A DNA stretch of 13,314 nucleotides from Kiloniellales bacterium (GTDB taxonomy: Bacteria > Pseudomonadota > Alphaproteobacteria > Kiloniellales > JAKSBE01): assembly GCA_030067055.1 (NCBI GenBank), contig JASJAL010000271.1:1-13314 (forward strand), in the 5' to 3' direction. A program made the translations under genes and the position numbers. The notes beneath the pieces are model-generated. The model saw only the letters and a program-made list of their open reading frames with translations, searched no databases and was not told where the DNA came from. Within the stretch, counting starts at the first letter, position 1, and each line of letters begins with the position of its first letter. Shown here piece after piece: positions 7,516-13,314 of this stretch.

Positions 7516-8871
7516 CTACTTGCCGATGCAGAACTCCCGAAAGACGACGTCCAGAAGCTCTTCGACGTCGACCTTTCCGGTGATCCGGCCGAGGGCCCGC
7601 AGGGCGAGACGCAGGTCCTCGGCGCGCAGCTCGGGCAGCGCCGCCTGCTCCGCCCGCACGAGGGCGGCGACGCAATCGGCCAGCGCCTCGCGGTGGCGCA
7701 GCCGGGTCAGCAGCGGCGAGCCGCCGGCCAGGCCCAAGAGCGCCTCGGCCCGCACCGCCAGGGCGTCGAGCAGAGCCTCCAGGCCGGTGCCGGTCTTGGC
7801 GGAAACGGCAAAGACGGCATTTGTCTCAAAGGCGATGGGCTCCGGCGGCGGCGCTAGGTCGACCTTGTTGAAGACCGCCAGGCTGTCGGACGTTACCAGA
7901 TCGGCCGTCTCTTTCTGAGCTGCCAGGTCCAGGGTCGCATCGAAGATCACCAGGCGCAGGTCGGCCGTCTGCGCACGGCCCCGGGCGCGGGCGACACCTT
8001 CGGCCTCGACCTCGTCGCCGCCTTCGTCCGGCACCGCCCGCAGGCCCGCCGTGTCGGCCAGGGTGAGAGGATAGCCGCCCAGGTCCAGGTGGACCTCGAT
8101 CACGTCCCGGGTCGTACCGGCCCGGTCCGAGACGATGGCCACGTCGCGCCGCGCGATGGCGTTGAGCAGGCTCGACTTGCCGACGTTGGGCGCGCCCAGG
8201 ATGGCGACCATGAGTCCGTCGCGCAGCCGTTCGCCCCGATGGTCCGACGCCAGATAGGGCGACATCTCGGCGCGCAGGCCGGCAATTTGAAGCGCCACCT
8301 CTTGCTCGAGCCCGGCGGGCAGATCGTCCTCCGGAAAGTCGATCCAGGCCTCCAGCCGGGCGCCGGCCTCGATCAGGCGCCGGCGCCAGCCATCGACCAC
8401 CCGGGACAGAGCGCCGCCCAGCTGATCCAGGGCGACCCGCCGCTGGGCCTCGGTCTCGGCGTTGATCAGGTCGGCCAGGCCCTCGACCTCGGCCAGATCG
8501 AGTTTTCCGTTGTCGAAGGCCCGGCGGGTGAACTCACCCGGCTCGGCGACCCGCAGTCCGGGCAGCTCGGCCAGGGCCCCGGCGGTCGCGGCGACCACCG
8601 CTCGGCCGCCGTGCAGATGCAGCTCTGTCAAATCCTCGCCCGTGAAGCTGGCCGGTCCCGGAAACCAGAGCACCAGGCCCCGGTCGATCGGGACACCGGC
8701 CTCCGGATAGCGCAGTTCCACCAAGCAAGCCTGCCGCGGCGGCGGGAGGCCAGCGCCCGAGAGGGCTGCGAGCGCATCGCCGGCCGACGGTCCCGAGATC
8801 CGGAAGACGGCAATCCCGCCCCGCCCCGGCGGTGTCGAAAGGGCGAAGATGGTGTCTCGTTCCGCGGACAT
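7516..8871 (-). CDS. mnmE: tRNA modification GTPase MnmE (TrmE/ThdF)
   Basis: A 451-residue GTPase (Escherichia coli protein about 454) that partners MnmG in wobble uridine-34 modification. The N-terminal folate-binding, dimer-forming domain starts with DTIFALSTPPGRGGIAVFRISG (in two pieces: DTIFALSTPP, GRGGIAVFRISG). A helical domain follows, split by an inserted G domain: G1 GAPNVGKS (226-233), G2 around AGTTRD (251-256), G3 DTAG (273-276), G4 NKVD (335-338) and G5 SAK (357-359). The extreme C-terminus is the family signature CIGK (448-451). The ATG at 8871 gives the correct N-terminus, but its ribosome-binding site is weak. A 60-nt spacer separates it from an upstream ferredoxin-like gene on the same strand. 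GTP hydrolysis is potassium-dependent in the family. Confidence 0.98.
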   Translation of the reverse strand: MSAERDTIFALSTPPGRGGIAVFRISGPSAGDALAALSGAGLPPPRQACLVELRYPEAGVPIDRGLVLWFPGPASFTGEDLTELHLHGGRAVVAATAGALAELPGLRVAEPGEFTRRAFDNGKLDLAEVEGLADLINAETEAQRRVALDQLGGALSRVVDGWRRRLIEAGARLEAWIDFPEDDLPAGLEQEVALQIAGLRAEMSPYLASDHRGERLRDGLMVAILGAPNVGKSSLLNAIARRDVAIVSDRAGTTRDVIEVHLDLGGYPLTLADTAGLRAVPDEGGDEVEAEGVARARGRAQTADLRLVIFDATLDLAAQKETADLVTSDSLAVFNKVDLAPPPEPIAFETNAVFAVSAKTGTGLEALLDALAVRAEALLGLAGGSPLLTRLRHREALADCVAALVRAEQAALPELRAEDLRLALRALGRITGKVDVEELLDVVFREFCIGK

Positions 8872-8931
8872 CTCGACTCGTCTCTGGCGTTCCCAGGAAA
8901 CCCGGAGAGCGGGAGAGGGGCCGGTCGCCGG

Positions 8932-9303
8932 CTATGCCCCTGGCGGCGTCTCGTCGTCCGGCTGCAGCTGGAGCCGGGTCACCCGCCCGCCTTCGATCAC
9001 GTGGGTCTGGAGGATCTCGTCTATGTCGTCGGTGCTGCGGTAGTGGTACCAGACTCCCTCGGGGTAGATCACCATGGTCGGACCCAGCTCGCAGCGGTCC
9101 AGGCAGCCGGCGATGTTAATCCGGACGCCCTCCAGGCCCAGGGCCTTGGCCCGCGCCTTCATGTAGTTGCGCAACGGCTCGGCGTCCTTGTCCTTGCAGC
9201 AGCCGCGAGGATGGCCGTCCGGCCGTTCGTTGGTGCAGCAGAAAACATGCGCGCGATAGAAGGGCGGCGGATCGCCCGCCCCGTCGGCCGCCCCGTCGGT
9301 CAT
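8932..9303 (-). CDS. Thioredoxin-like [2Fe-2S] ferredoxin domain protein
   Basis: A 123-residue, soluble, probably cytoplasmic protein of the thioredoxin-fold (2Fe-2S) ferredoxin family. The six cysteines are at 22, 23, 35, 36, 67 and 71. The set Cys22-Cys35-Cys67-Cys71 has the 13-32-4 spacing that I recall for the cluster ligands of the Clostridium pasteurianum thioredoxin-like ferredoxin. NIAGCLDRCELGP (63-75) is the family's second ligand loop, followed by VIYPEGVWYHY. The start at 9303 was chosen because ATGA overlaps the stop of the upstream DUF6489-type gene, and longer in-frame options merely read that gene out of frame. Electron donor and acceptor are unknown. Sitting 60 nt upstream of mnmE suggests co-transcription, but a functional link to tRNA modification is only inference. 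Confidence 0.88.
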   Translation of the reverse strand: MTDGAADGAGDPPPFYRAHVFCCTNERPDGHPRGCCKDKDAEPLRNYMKARAKALGLEGVRINIAGCLDRCELGPTMVIYPEGVWYHYRSTDDIDEILQTHVIEGGRVTRLQLQPDDETPPGA

Positions 9304-9578
9304 GGCTTCTCCTTGCCTGGCTTCTTGACGCCTGCGCCGATCCCCCGCGCGGTACCGGTCATCTGCTGCCACATCGCCTTCTGCAGACTTTCCCAGCCCT
9401 CCACCGAGCTCGGGAACCACTGCTTCATCAAGGCATCGGCGTCCATCGACTTGAGGCGGGCCAGGGTCTGCTTCTCCAACTCCGCCATCACCGACTCCTG
9501 CATCGGCGACACGTCCGGCAGCCCGAAGAAGCGCCGGGCCTCCTCCGGCGTGCAGTCGATGTCGATACGGATCTTCAT
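9300..9578 (-). CDS. Small DUF6489-type protein of unknown function
   Basis: A 92-residue protein beginning MKIRIDIDCTPEEARRFFG, followed by LPDVSPMQESVM. I recognise this as the small alphaproteobacterial family labelled DUF6489; its function is not known to me. After a short beta strand it is mostly helical and amphipathic (about 28-75), with tryptophans in KQWF, EGWESL and KAMWQQM. It ends in a Gly/Lys-rich tail (GIGAGVKKPGKEKP). No signal peptide or membrane segment is visible. The helices loosely recall phasin-like or scaffold proteins, which is speculation. The start at 9578 has GAGGA nine bases upstream. Its stop overlaps the ferredoxin start as ATGA, so the two are translationally coupled. 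It is the first visible gene of this minus-strand run. Confidence 0.82.
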   Translation of the reverse strand: MKIRIDIDCTPEEARRFFGLPDVSPMQESVMAELEKQTLARLKSMDADALMKQWFPSSVEGWESLQKAMWQQMTGTARGIGAGVKKPGKEKP

Positions 9579-9753
9579 TGGAACAAATCCTCACGGACTT
9601 TGCGGTTGAGGCGACCGGGCTCACAGCCTCATATAGGGACCAGAGACACTAGCCGCGCGCCCCGCTGCAAAGCAACGCCCCAAAGCCCCGCTGGGCTGGC
9701 GCCCTGCGCCCCGCCACAGCCAGGCCCGACCAAACGAGGAAGACGCCACCCCC
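9579..9753. other. Divergent intergenic region, presumed promoters for both flanking genes
   Basis: This 175-bp non-coding spacer separates the minus-strand DUF6489-ferredoxin run from the plus-strand thioredoxin-domain gene, so it should hold a promoter for each. It contains an AT-richer patch around 9628-9635 and a GC-rich stretch with an 8-bp direct repeat CCCCGCTG at 9660-9667 and 9686-9693. I could not find a -35/-10 pair of good quality on either strand. Confidence 0.5.
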
Positions 9754-11826
9754 ATGGCCGAGATGACCCCGTCTTCGCAGAACCGACTCTCCGGCGAGAC
9801 CAGCCCCTATCTGCTCCAGCACGGCGACAATCCGGTCGCCTGGTTCGCCTGGGGCGAGGAGGCCCTGGCGACGGCCAAGCGGGAGAACAAGCCGATCCTG
9901 CTCTCGGTCGGCTATGCGGCTTGCCACTGGTGCCACGTCATGGCGCACGAGAGCTTCGAGGATCCGGAGATCGCGGCCCTGATGAACCGCCTCTTCGTCA
10001 ACATCAAGGTCGACCGGGAGGAGCGCCCGGACCTGGACGGCTTCTACCAGTCGGCTCTGGCGCTGCTGGGCGAGCAGGGCGGCTGGCCGCTGACCATGTT
10101 CCTGACCCCGACGGGCGAGCCCTTCTGGGGCGGCACCTACTTTCCGCCGGAGCCGCGCTACGGCCGGCCCGGCTTCCCGCAGGTGCTGGAGCGGATCGCC
10201 GAGCTCTACGACCAGGACCAGGACAAGATCACCGCCAACGTCGACGCGCTGCGGGACGGCCTGGCCAAGCTGTCGCAGAATAGGCGCGGCGAGGGCGTCA
10301 CCTTGGAGCTCACCGACCAGATCGCCCAGCGGCTGCTCCGCGAGATCGACCCCGTCGAAGGCGGCATCGGCCAGGCACCCAAGTTCCCCCAGCCGACCAT
10401 CCTCAAGCTGCTTTGGCGGGCCTGGAAGCGCAGCGGCGCCGAGCCCTTCAGGGACGCCGTGCTGCTCACCCTGACCAAGATGTGCCAGGGCGGCATCTAC
10501 GACCACCTGGGCGGCGGCTTCGCCCGCTACACCGTCGACCAGAAATGGCTGGTCCCGCACTTCGAGAAGATGCTCTACGACAACGCCCAGATGATCGACC
10601 TGCTGACCTGGGCCTGGCAGGACAGCGGCCTCCTGTTGTTCGAGCAGCGCGTACGCGAGACCGTCGGCTGGGTGCTAAGCGAGATGATCGCCCGCGAATC
10701 GGGCGCCCCCGGCGCGCGCCGAGTCGACGGCTTCGCCAGCACCCTCGACGCCGACAGCGAAGGCGAGGAGGGCCGCTACTACGTCTGGACCGAGGCCGAG
10801 ATCGACGCCGTGCTGGGCCAGGCCGCCGAGGCCTTCAAGGCCGCCTACGACGTCACGCCCGAGGGCAACTGGGAAGGCAAGACGATCCTCAACCGCTCCC
10901 ACGCGCCACACTTCGGCTCGCCCGAGACCGAGGCCCAGCTGGCCCGCACCCGGGACAAGCTGCTCGAGGTTCGCGAGCGCCGGGTGCGTCCCGGCTGGGA
11001 CGACAAGGTGCTGGCCGACTGGAACGGTCTGATGATCGCAGCACTGACCCGGGCCAGCCTGGCCTTCGCGGAGCCGGAGTGGCTCGACGTGGCCCGCGAT
11101 GCCTTCGACTTCGTCGTCACCTGTATGACCGACGGCGAGCGCCTGCGCCATAGCTGGCGGCACGGAACCTTGAAGCATCCGGCCAGCGTCGACGACTATG
11201 CCAACATGATGGAGGCGGCCCTCGCGCTCTACGAGGCCGAGGGCGACCCGCGCTTCCTGGCCCAGGCCGAAGCCTGGCAGGCGATCCTCGATACGCACTA
11301 CTGGGATGCCGAGCAGGGCGGCTACTTCTTCAGCGCCGCCGACACCCGCGACCTGCCCTCCCGGACCAAGAGCGTCTACGACAACGCGGTGCCGGCCGGC
11401 AACGGCGTGCTGGTCGGCACCCTGGCGCGGCTCTATCACTTGACGGGAAATGATTCCTATCGGCGCCGGGCCGCGGATCTGGTTGCGGCCTTCGCCGGCG
11501 AGCTGGGCCGCAACTTCTTTCCCCTGGCGAGCTTCCTCAACGGCAACGAGCTTCTGCTCTCGCCGCTCCAGGTCGTCCTGCTCGGCAACCCCGAGGCCGA
11601 GGACCTGCAGCACCTGCGGCGGATCGTGCAGGCCCGCTGCCTGCCGAACCTGATCCTCCAGGTCCGGGCACCGGGCGAGACCTTGCCCGCGGGCCACCCC
11701 GCCGCCGGAAAGACCGCGGCGGAGGGCCAGGCGACCGCCTTCGTCTGCCAGGGCATGACCTGCTCGCTGCCGATCACCGATCCCGACGAGCTGCGCCGCG
11801 CCCTCGGCGGCAGCGGCATCGACTGA
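9754..11826 (+). CDS. Thioredoxin-domain/DUF255 protein (YyaL/SPATA20-like)
   Basis: A 690-residue protein with the architecture of the widespread YyaL (Bacillus) / SPATA20 (mammal) family. An N-terminal thioredoxin-like DUF255 domain begins [19 protein letters not shown], with CHWC at residues 57-60 in the place of the redox motif, and [11 protein letters not shown] (109-119) holds the cis-proline region. A long (alpha/alpha)6-barrel resembling sugar epimerases/glycosidases follows, with conserved [10 protein letters not shown] and [12 protein letters not shown] between about 250 and 280 and [18 protein letters not shown] at about 414-431. No signal peptide is visible, so it is predicted cytoplasmic. 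The family's reaction is not established to my knowledge. The ATG at 9754 has GAGGAAG upstream at about 12 bases; an ATG four codons later is possible. The stop overlaps the following ogt start by one base. Confidence 0.93.
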   Translation: MAEMTPSSQNRLSGETSPYLLQHGDNPVAWFAWGEEALATAKRENKPILLSVGYAACHWCHVMAHESFEDPEIAALMNRLFVNIKVDREERPDLDGFYQSALALLGEQGGWPLTMFLTPTGEPFWGGTYFPPEPRYGRPGFPQVLERIAELYDQDQDKITANVDALRDGLAKLSQNRRGEGVTLELTDQIAQRLLREIDPVEGGIGQAPKFPQPTILKLLWRAWKRSGAEPFRDAVLLTLTKMCQGGIYDHLGGGFARYTVDQKWLVPHFEKMLYDNAQMIDLLTWAWQDSGLLLFEQRVRETVGWVLSEMIARESGAPGARRVDGFASTLDADSEGEEGRYYVWTEAEIDAVLGQAAEAFKAAYDVTPEGNWEGKTILNRSHAPHFGSPETEAQLARTRDKLLEVRERRVRPGWDDKVLADWNGLMIAALTRASLAFAEPEWLDVARDAFDFVVTCMTDGERLRHSWRHGTLKHPASVDDYANMMEAALALYEAEGDPRFLAQAEAWQAILDTHYWDAEQGGYFFSAADTRDLPSRTKSVYDNAVPAGNGVLVGTLARLYHLTGNDSYRRRAADLVAAFAGELGRNFFPLASFLNGNELLLSPLQVVLLGNPEAEDLQHLRRIVQARCLPNLILQVRAPGETLPAGHPAAGKTAAEGQATAFVCQGMTCSLPITDPDELRRALGGSGID

Positions 11827-12296
11827 TGCCGAGCGCCACGGTCGAAACGCCTCTTGGTCGGCTTCGGGTGGTCGAGGCCGAAGGCCGGATCACCCGGCTG
11901 CAATGGCGCGACGAAGCGGACCCGGAAGAGACGTCGCCGAGCCCGGTGCTGGCCGAGGCCGTACGGCAGCTCGCCGCCTACCTGGACGGAAGCCTTCACG
12001 ACTTCGACCTGCCTCTGGCTCCATCCGGCTCGGCCTTTCAGCTCAGCGTCTGGCGGGAGATGCTTCGCATCCCCTACGGCGAGGTCTCGACCTACGGCGA
12101 GGTCGCGGCGCGGACTGGCGGCGAGGCGCGGGCCGTGGGCGGTGCCTGCGGCGCCAATCCTATCCCGCTCATCATTCCCTGCCACCGGATTGTCGCCGGC
12201 GACGGGCTCGGCGGCTATTCGGGCGGAGGCGGGTTGGCGACCAAGCGTCGCCTCCTGATTCTCGAGGGCGCCCTGGCGCCGGAGCTGCCTTTCTGA
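11826..12296 (+). CDS. ogt: Methylated-DNA-protein-cysteine S-methyltransferase
   Basis: A 156-residue suicide repair protein that transfers the alkyl group from O6-alkylguanine (and O4-alkylthymine) in DNA to its own cysteine. The acceptor motif is PCHR (118-121, Cys119), preceded by the canonical RAVGGACGANP (102-112) asparagine hinge. The helix-turn-helix that enters the minor groove is IPYGEVSTYGEVAARTG (82-98), with the arginine finger at Arg102. After PCHRIV comes GLGGYSGG, the active-site loop. It is an Ogt-type single-domain protein, without the Ada N-terminal regulatory domain. The ATG overlaps the previous stop as TGATG, so expression is likely coupled to the thioredoxin-domain gene. 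It ends 18 nt from the convergent LRR gene stop. The symbol is by family; orthology to Escherichia coli ogt is not tested. Confidence 0.95.
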   Translation: MPSATVETPLGRLRVVEAEGRITRLQWRDEADPEETSPSPVLAEAVRQLAAYLDGSLHDFDLPLAPSGSAFQLSVWREMLRIPYGEVSTYGEVAARTGGEARAVGGACGANPIPLIIPCHRIVAGDGLGGYSGGGGLATKRRLLILEGALAPELPF

Positions 12297-12314
12297 GCCA
12301 CGCGCGCGGCGGTT

Positions 12315-13259
12315 TCACTTGGGCGCGAGCAGGCGGTCGGGGCTGTCGAAGTTGTCCCAGCTCCAGGTCTTGACGATCTTATGCGAGTAGTGCCGCCGAG
12401 CGCCGAACATGACCATCGCCAGCTTGGGTAGTTCGAGCAGGGGGCTGAGGTCGCCGTCCCGCAGCCTTGTCTTCTCGCCGGCAAAGGCCACGGCCCGGAG
12501 GTTGCGGAGGCCGGCCAGGGGCGCCAGGGAATCGAGCTCGCCGCAGTCGGTCAGGCTCAGGACCTCCAGCTTCTCGAGCGTGGCCAGCGGGGTCAGATCG
12601 TGGATCTTGTGTCCCTCGTTGACCGTAAGCGAGCGCAGGCCGGCGAGCGCCCCGACGCCCTCCAGGTCCGCCAGGCTGCGGCTGATCACGAGCTCCAGAT
12701 GGACCAGGCGCTCGAGGCCGGCGAGCTCCTCCAGCGTTGCGATGTTCGAGCCGCGAAGGCAGAGCGCCTTGAGCGTGGTGAGGCGCGACAGCCGGTCGAA
12801 GCGCTTGGTCTTGAACCCAGCCAGGCTGAGCCGCTCCAGCTCTCGACAATCGAACAGGCTGGCCGCCGCCGAACTCCAGCTCAGCCTGCAGGACCGCAAA
12901 GCAGGCAAGGACGGAAGGTCCACCGCTTGCGGCAGAGCGCGGTCCAGCTTTAGGGATCGGAGGCCGGTGAGCGACGCGAGCGGAAACGGTTCCGCCAAGG
13001 GCGCAGCAACGATCGAAAGCAGCTCCAGGTCGGGTAGGGCGCGCAGGAACTCGTAGCTGTCGCAGCGCCAGCCCCGGGCCGCGTTCAGATAGAGCGCGGA
13101 CGGTTGCAGCTTTTGGAGCCGGGCCAGCAGCTTTTCGGAGAAGGGGCCGGTCACCATGATCCCGGGCAAGTCGTCCAGCGGGTCCCGGTCGAATGGGTTG
13201 CGGGACGACCCGTAGGGGTTTCGCACCGATTCCACCGGCGCCTTCCAAGCTCCGAACAT
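12315..13259 (-). CDS. Leucine-rich-repeat protein of unknown function
   Basis: A 314-residue protein I cannot assign to a named family. From about residue 78 to 286 it has roughly ten leucine-rich repeats with consensus LxxLxL, beginning near residues 78, 100, 121, 141, 163, 185, 208, 231, 254 and 280 (unit 20-26). These include LRSLKL, LERLSL, LEVLSL and LRSLTV. The repeats are flanked by an N-terminal region (1-77) of unknown fold and an unusual C-terminal cap, GARRHYSHKIVKTWSWDNFDSP. No signal peptide or membrane segment is visible, so a cytoplasmic binding protein is likely. The ATG at 13259 (MFGAWK) is chosen over one 39 bases upstream because GGAGGT lies eight bases before it. A TAGATT at 13297-13302 (minus strand) could be a -10, but its -35 would be outside the window. 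Confidence 0.8.
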   Translation of the reverse strand: MFGAWKAPVESVRNPYGSSRNPFDRDPLDDLPGIMVTGPFSEKLLARLQKLQPSALYLNAARGWRCDSYEFLRALPDLELLSIVAAPLAEPFPLASLTGLRSLKLDRALPQAVDLPSLPALRSCRLSWSSAAASLFDCRELERLSLAGFKTKRFDRLSRLTTLKALCLRGSNIATLEELAGLERLVHLELVISRSLADLEGVGALAGLRSLTVNEGHKIHDLTPLATLEKLEVLSLTDCGELDSLAPLAGLRNLRAVAFAGEKTRLRDGDLSPLLELPKLAMVMFGARRHYSHKIVKTWSWDNFDSPDRLLAPK

Positions 13260-13314
13260 GCAGTCCGACCTCCGTGCTGCCGCCATCCAGCAAGGCAATC
13301 TAGCAGCCGTGCTC

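Noticed and set aside
8999..9004. CACGTG in the ferredoxin gene as a parS half-site or variant
   Set aside because: No TGTTT/AAACA arms; a six-base core alone is expected by chance.
8089..9609. 506-codon open frame on the plus strand, antisense to mnmE, the ferredoxin and the DUF6489-type gene
   Set aside because: It runs opposite to three well-supported genes with family motifs. Its translation is low-complexity Arg/Gly/Pro/His-rich, as expected for a GC-rich antisense shadow.
9660..9693. 8-bp direct repeat CCCCGCTG in the divergent spacer as an operator pair
   Set aside because: Short GC-rich repeats are expected here by chance, and there is no dyad symmetry or matching regulator gene nearby.
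10675..11697. 340-codon antisense frame within the thioredoxin-domain gene
   Set aside because: No recognisable motif, and it is fully inside a gene whose domain motifs are clear. Long stop-free antisense frames are normal at this GC content.
13260..13298. Upstream ATG at 13298 for the LRR gene
   Set aside because: A GGAGGT at ideal spacing serves the ATG at 13259. The added residues look like translated leader.
1..13314. Search for insertion sequences, phage genes, CRISPR arrays, tRNA genes and anti-phage systems
   Set aside because: No transposase, integrase, regularly spaced repeats, tRNA cloverleaf or recognised defence genes were seen. The content is mostly conserved housekeeping.

Overview
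The window is GC-rich, densely coding chromosomal DNA from an alphaproteobacterium, most likely of the Rhodospirillales/Kiloniellales kind. That placement is inferred from the gene order mnmE-mnmG-rsmG-parA-parB next to leuS-lptE-holA, from the style of the proteins, and from a DUF6489-type small protein. No 16S rRNA or other phylogenetic marker is present, so the lineage is not proven. There is no sign of phage, insertion sequence, CRISPR array or tRNA.

Layout. Bases 1-3023 (+ strand) hold the 3' part of leuS, then lptE (overlapping it by 14 nt) and holA. Bases 3087-8871 (- strand, read right to left) hold mnmE, mnmG, rsmG, parA and parB, the classic origin-proximal cluster of tRNA/rRNA modification plus chromosome partition. 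Two perfect 16-bp parS centromere sites (5406-5421 inside rsmG, 7495-7510 between mnmE and mnmG) bracket mnmG. Upstream of mnmE on the same strand lie a thioredoxin-like [2Fe-2S] ferredoxin gene (8932-9303) and a DUF6489-type gene (9300-9578), joined by an ATGA overlap. A 175-bp divergent spacer separates these from a + strand pair, a large thioredoxin-domain/DUF255 (YyaL/SPATA20-like) gene and an ogt-type DNA alkyltransferase gene, joined by TGATG. Convergent to that pair, at the right edge, is an unrecognised cytoplasmic leucine-rich-repeat protein gene.

How it works together. ParB, a CTP-dependent clamp, loads at parS and ParA moves the resulting complexes, so the window very probably lies close to the replication origin. 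MnmE and MnmG jointly modify wobble U34 of certain tRNAs, and RsmG methylates 16S rRNA. HolA is the clamp-loader delta subunit, LptE is the outer-membrane LPS-export lipoprotein, and LeuRS charges tRNA-Leu.

This is mainly a conserved housekeeping region. I did not find a clearly new multi-gene system. The points most worth a second look are the paired parS sites, one of them embedded in rsmG codons; a stem-loop that appears to hide the rsmG ribosome-binding site just after the mnmG stop; a 12-codon ORF ending on the holA start; the ferredoxin/DUF6489 pair ahead of mnmE; and the LRR protein.
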